Of a stretch of DNA of 16,291 nt, positions 13,917 to 16,291 are shown piece by piece (the first letter of the stretch is position 1; each line of letters starts with the position of its first letter). The position numbers and the translations under genes are program-made. The notes beneath the pieces were generated by a model that saw only the letters and a list, made by a program, of their open reading frames with translations, was not told the origin of the DNA and made no database searches. Source of the DNA: PNC22 sp035654175. GTDB lineage: Bacteria > Planctomycetota > Phycisphaerae > Phycisphaerales > UBA1924. The stretch lies in assembly GCA_035654175.1 (NCBI GenBank), contig DASRXL010000186.1, positions 1 through 16,291 on the forward strand, read 5' to 3'.

Positions 13917-16291
<2,375 letters not shown>

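Overview
The window is GC-rich bacterial chromosome (third codon positions are overwhelmingly G or C) that encodes mostly housekeeping and cell-envelope functions. Three features suggest a Planctomycetota bacterium, probably of the Phycisphaerae type: a secreted protein with a C-terminal sorting tag of the PEP-CTERM kind (Pro-Thr-Pro, hydrophobic stretch, Arg4), several signal-peptide or lipoprotein products, and loosely packed short operons. The lineage is an inference from gene style, not from a marker gene. No mobile element, CRISPR array, tRNA, rRNA or prophage signal was seen.

Layout. At 1-1099 is the 3' part of a DEAD-box RNA helicase. At 1205-1905 a small Cys-rich protein and a four-helix DUF4383 membrane protein are translationally coupled. 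At 2014-3165 is a secreted HExxH peptidase-like protein, convergent with a degenerate response-regulator receiver (3581-3183, minus). At 3668-5002 is a glutamate dehydrogenase with a textbook terminator. At 5240-5935 is a secreted protein with a PTP-CTERM tag, followed by a long hairpin. At 6095-8040 endonuclease IV overlaps (ATGA) a TPR lipoprotein, whose stop overlaps the stop of a convergent PilZ protein (8630-8034, minus). At 8789-11083 are queF, a YhaM-like OB-HD phosphohydrolase and a stand-alone LON-domain protein. At 11295-11585 is a glycine-zipper lipoprotein. At 13709-11712 (minus) is a secreted M28 aminopeptidase with a PDZ domain. At 13917-16291 the glycine dehydrogenase gcvP runs off the end of the window.

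How the genes relate. GDH and GcvP are amino-acid catabolic and one-carbon enzymes. Nfo repairs DNA, QueF makes the queuosine precursor, and the helicase and YhaM-like protein act on RNA. The MA-like peptidase, M28 peptidase, TPR lipoprotein, glycine-zipper lipoprotein and PTP-CTERM protein are envelope or exported products. The receiver-like and PilZ proteins are signalling proteins with no partner in view.

The most interesting signal is not a gene. Four starts without a usable Shine-Dalgarno (2014, 3581 minus, 6095, 8789) each carry a TAnnnT box only 5-7 nt before the start codon. That spacing is expected if RNA synthesis begins at the start codon itself, giving leaderless mRNAs. Three other genes (9311, 10376, 13917) have the same box further upstream, consistent with short leaders.
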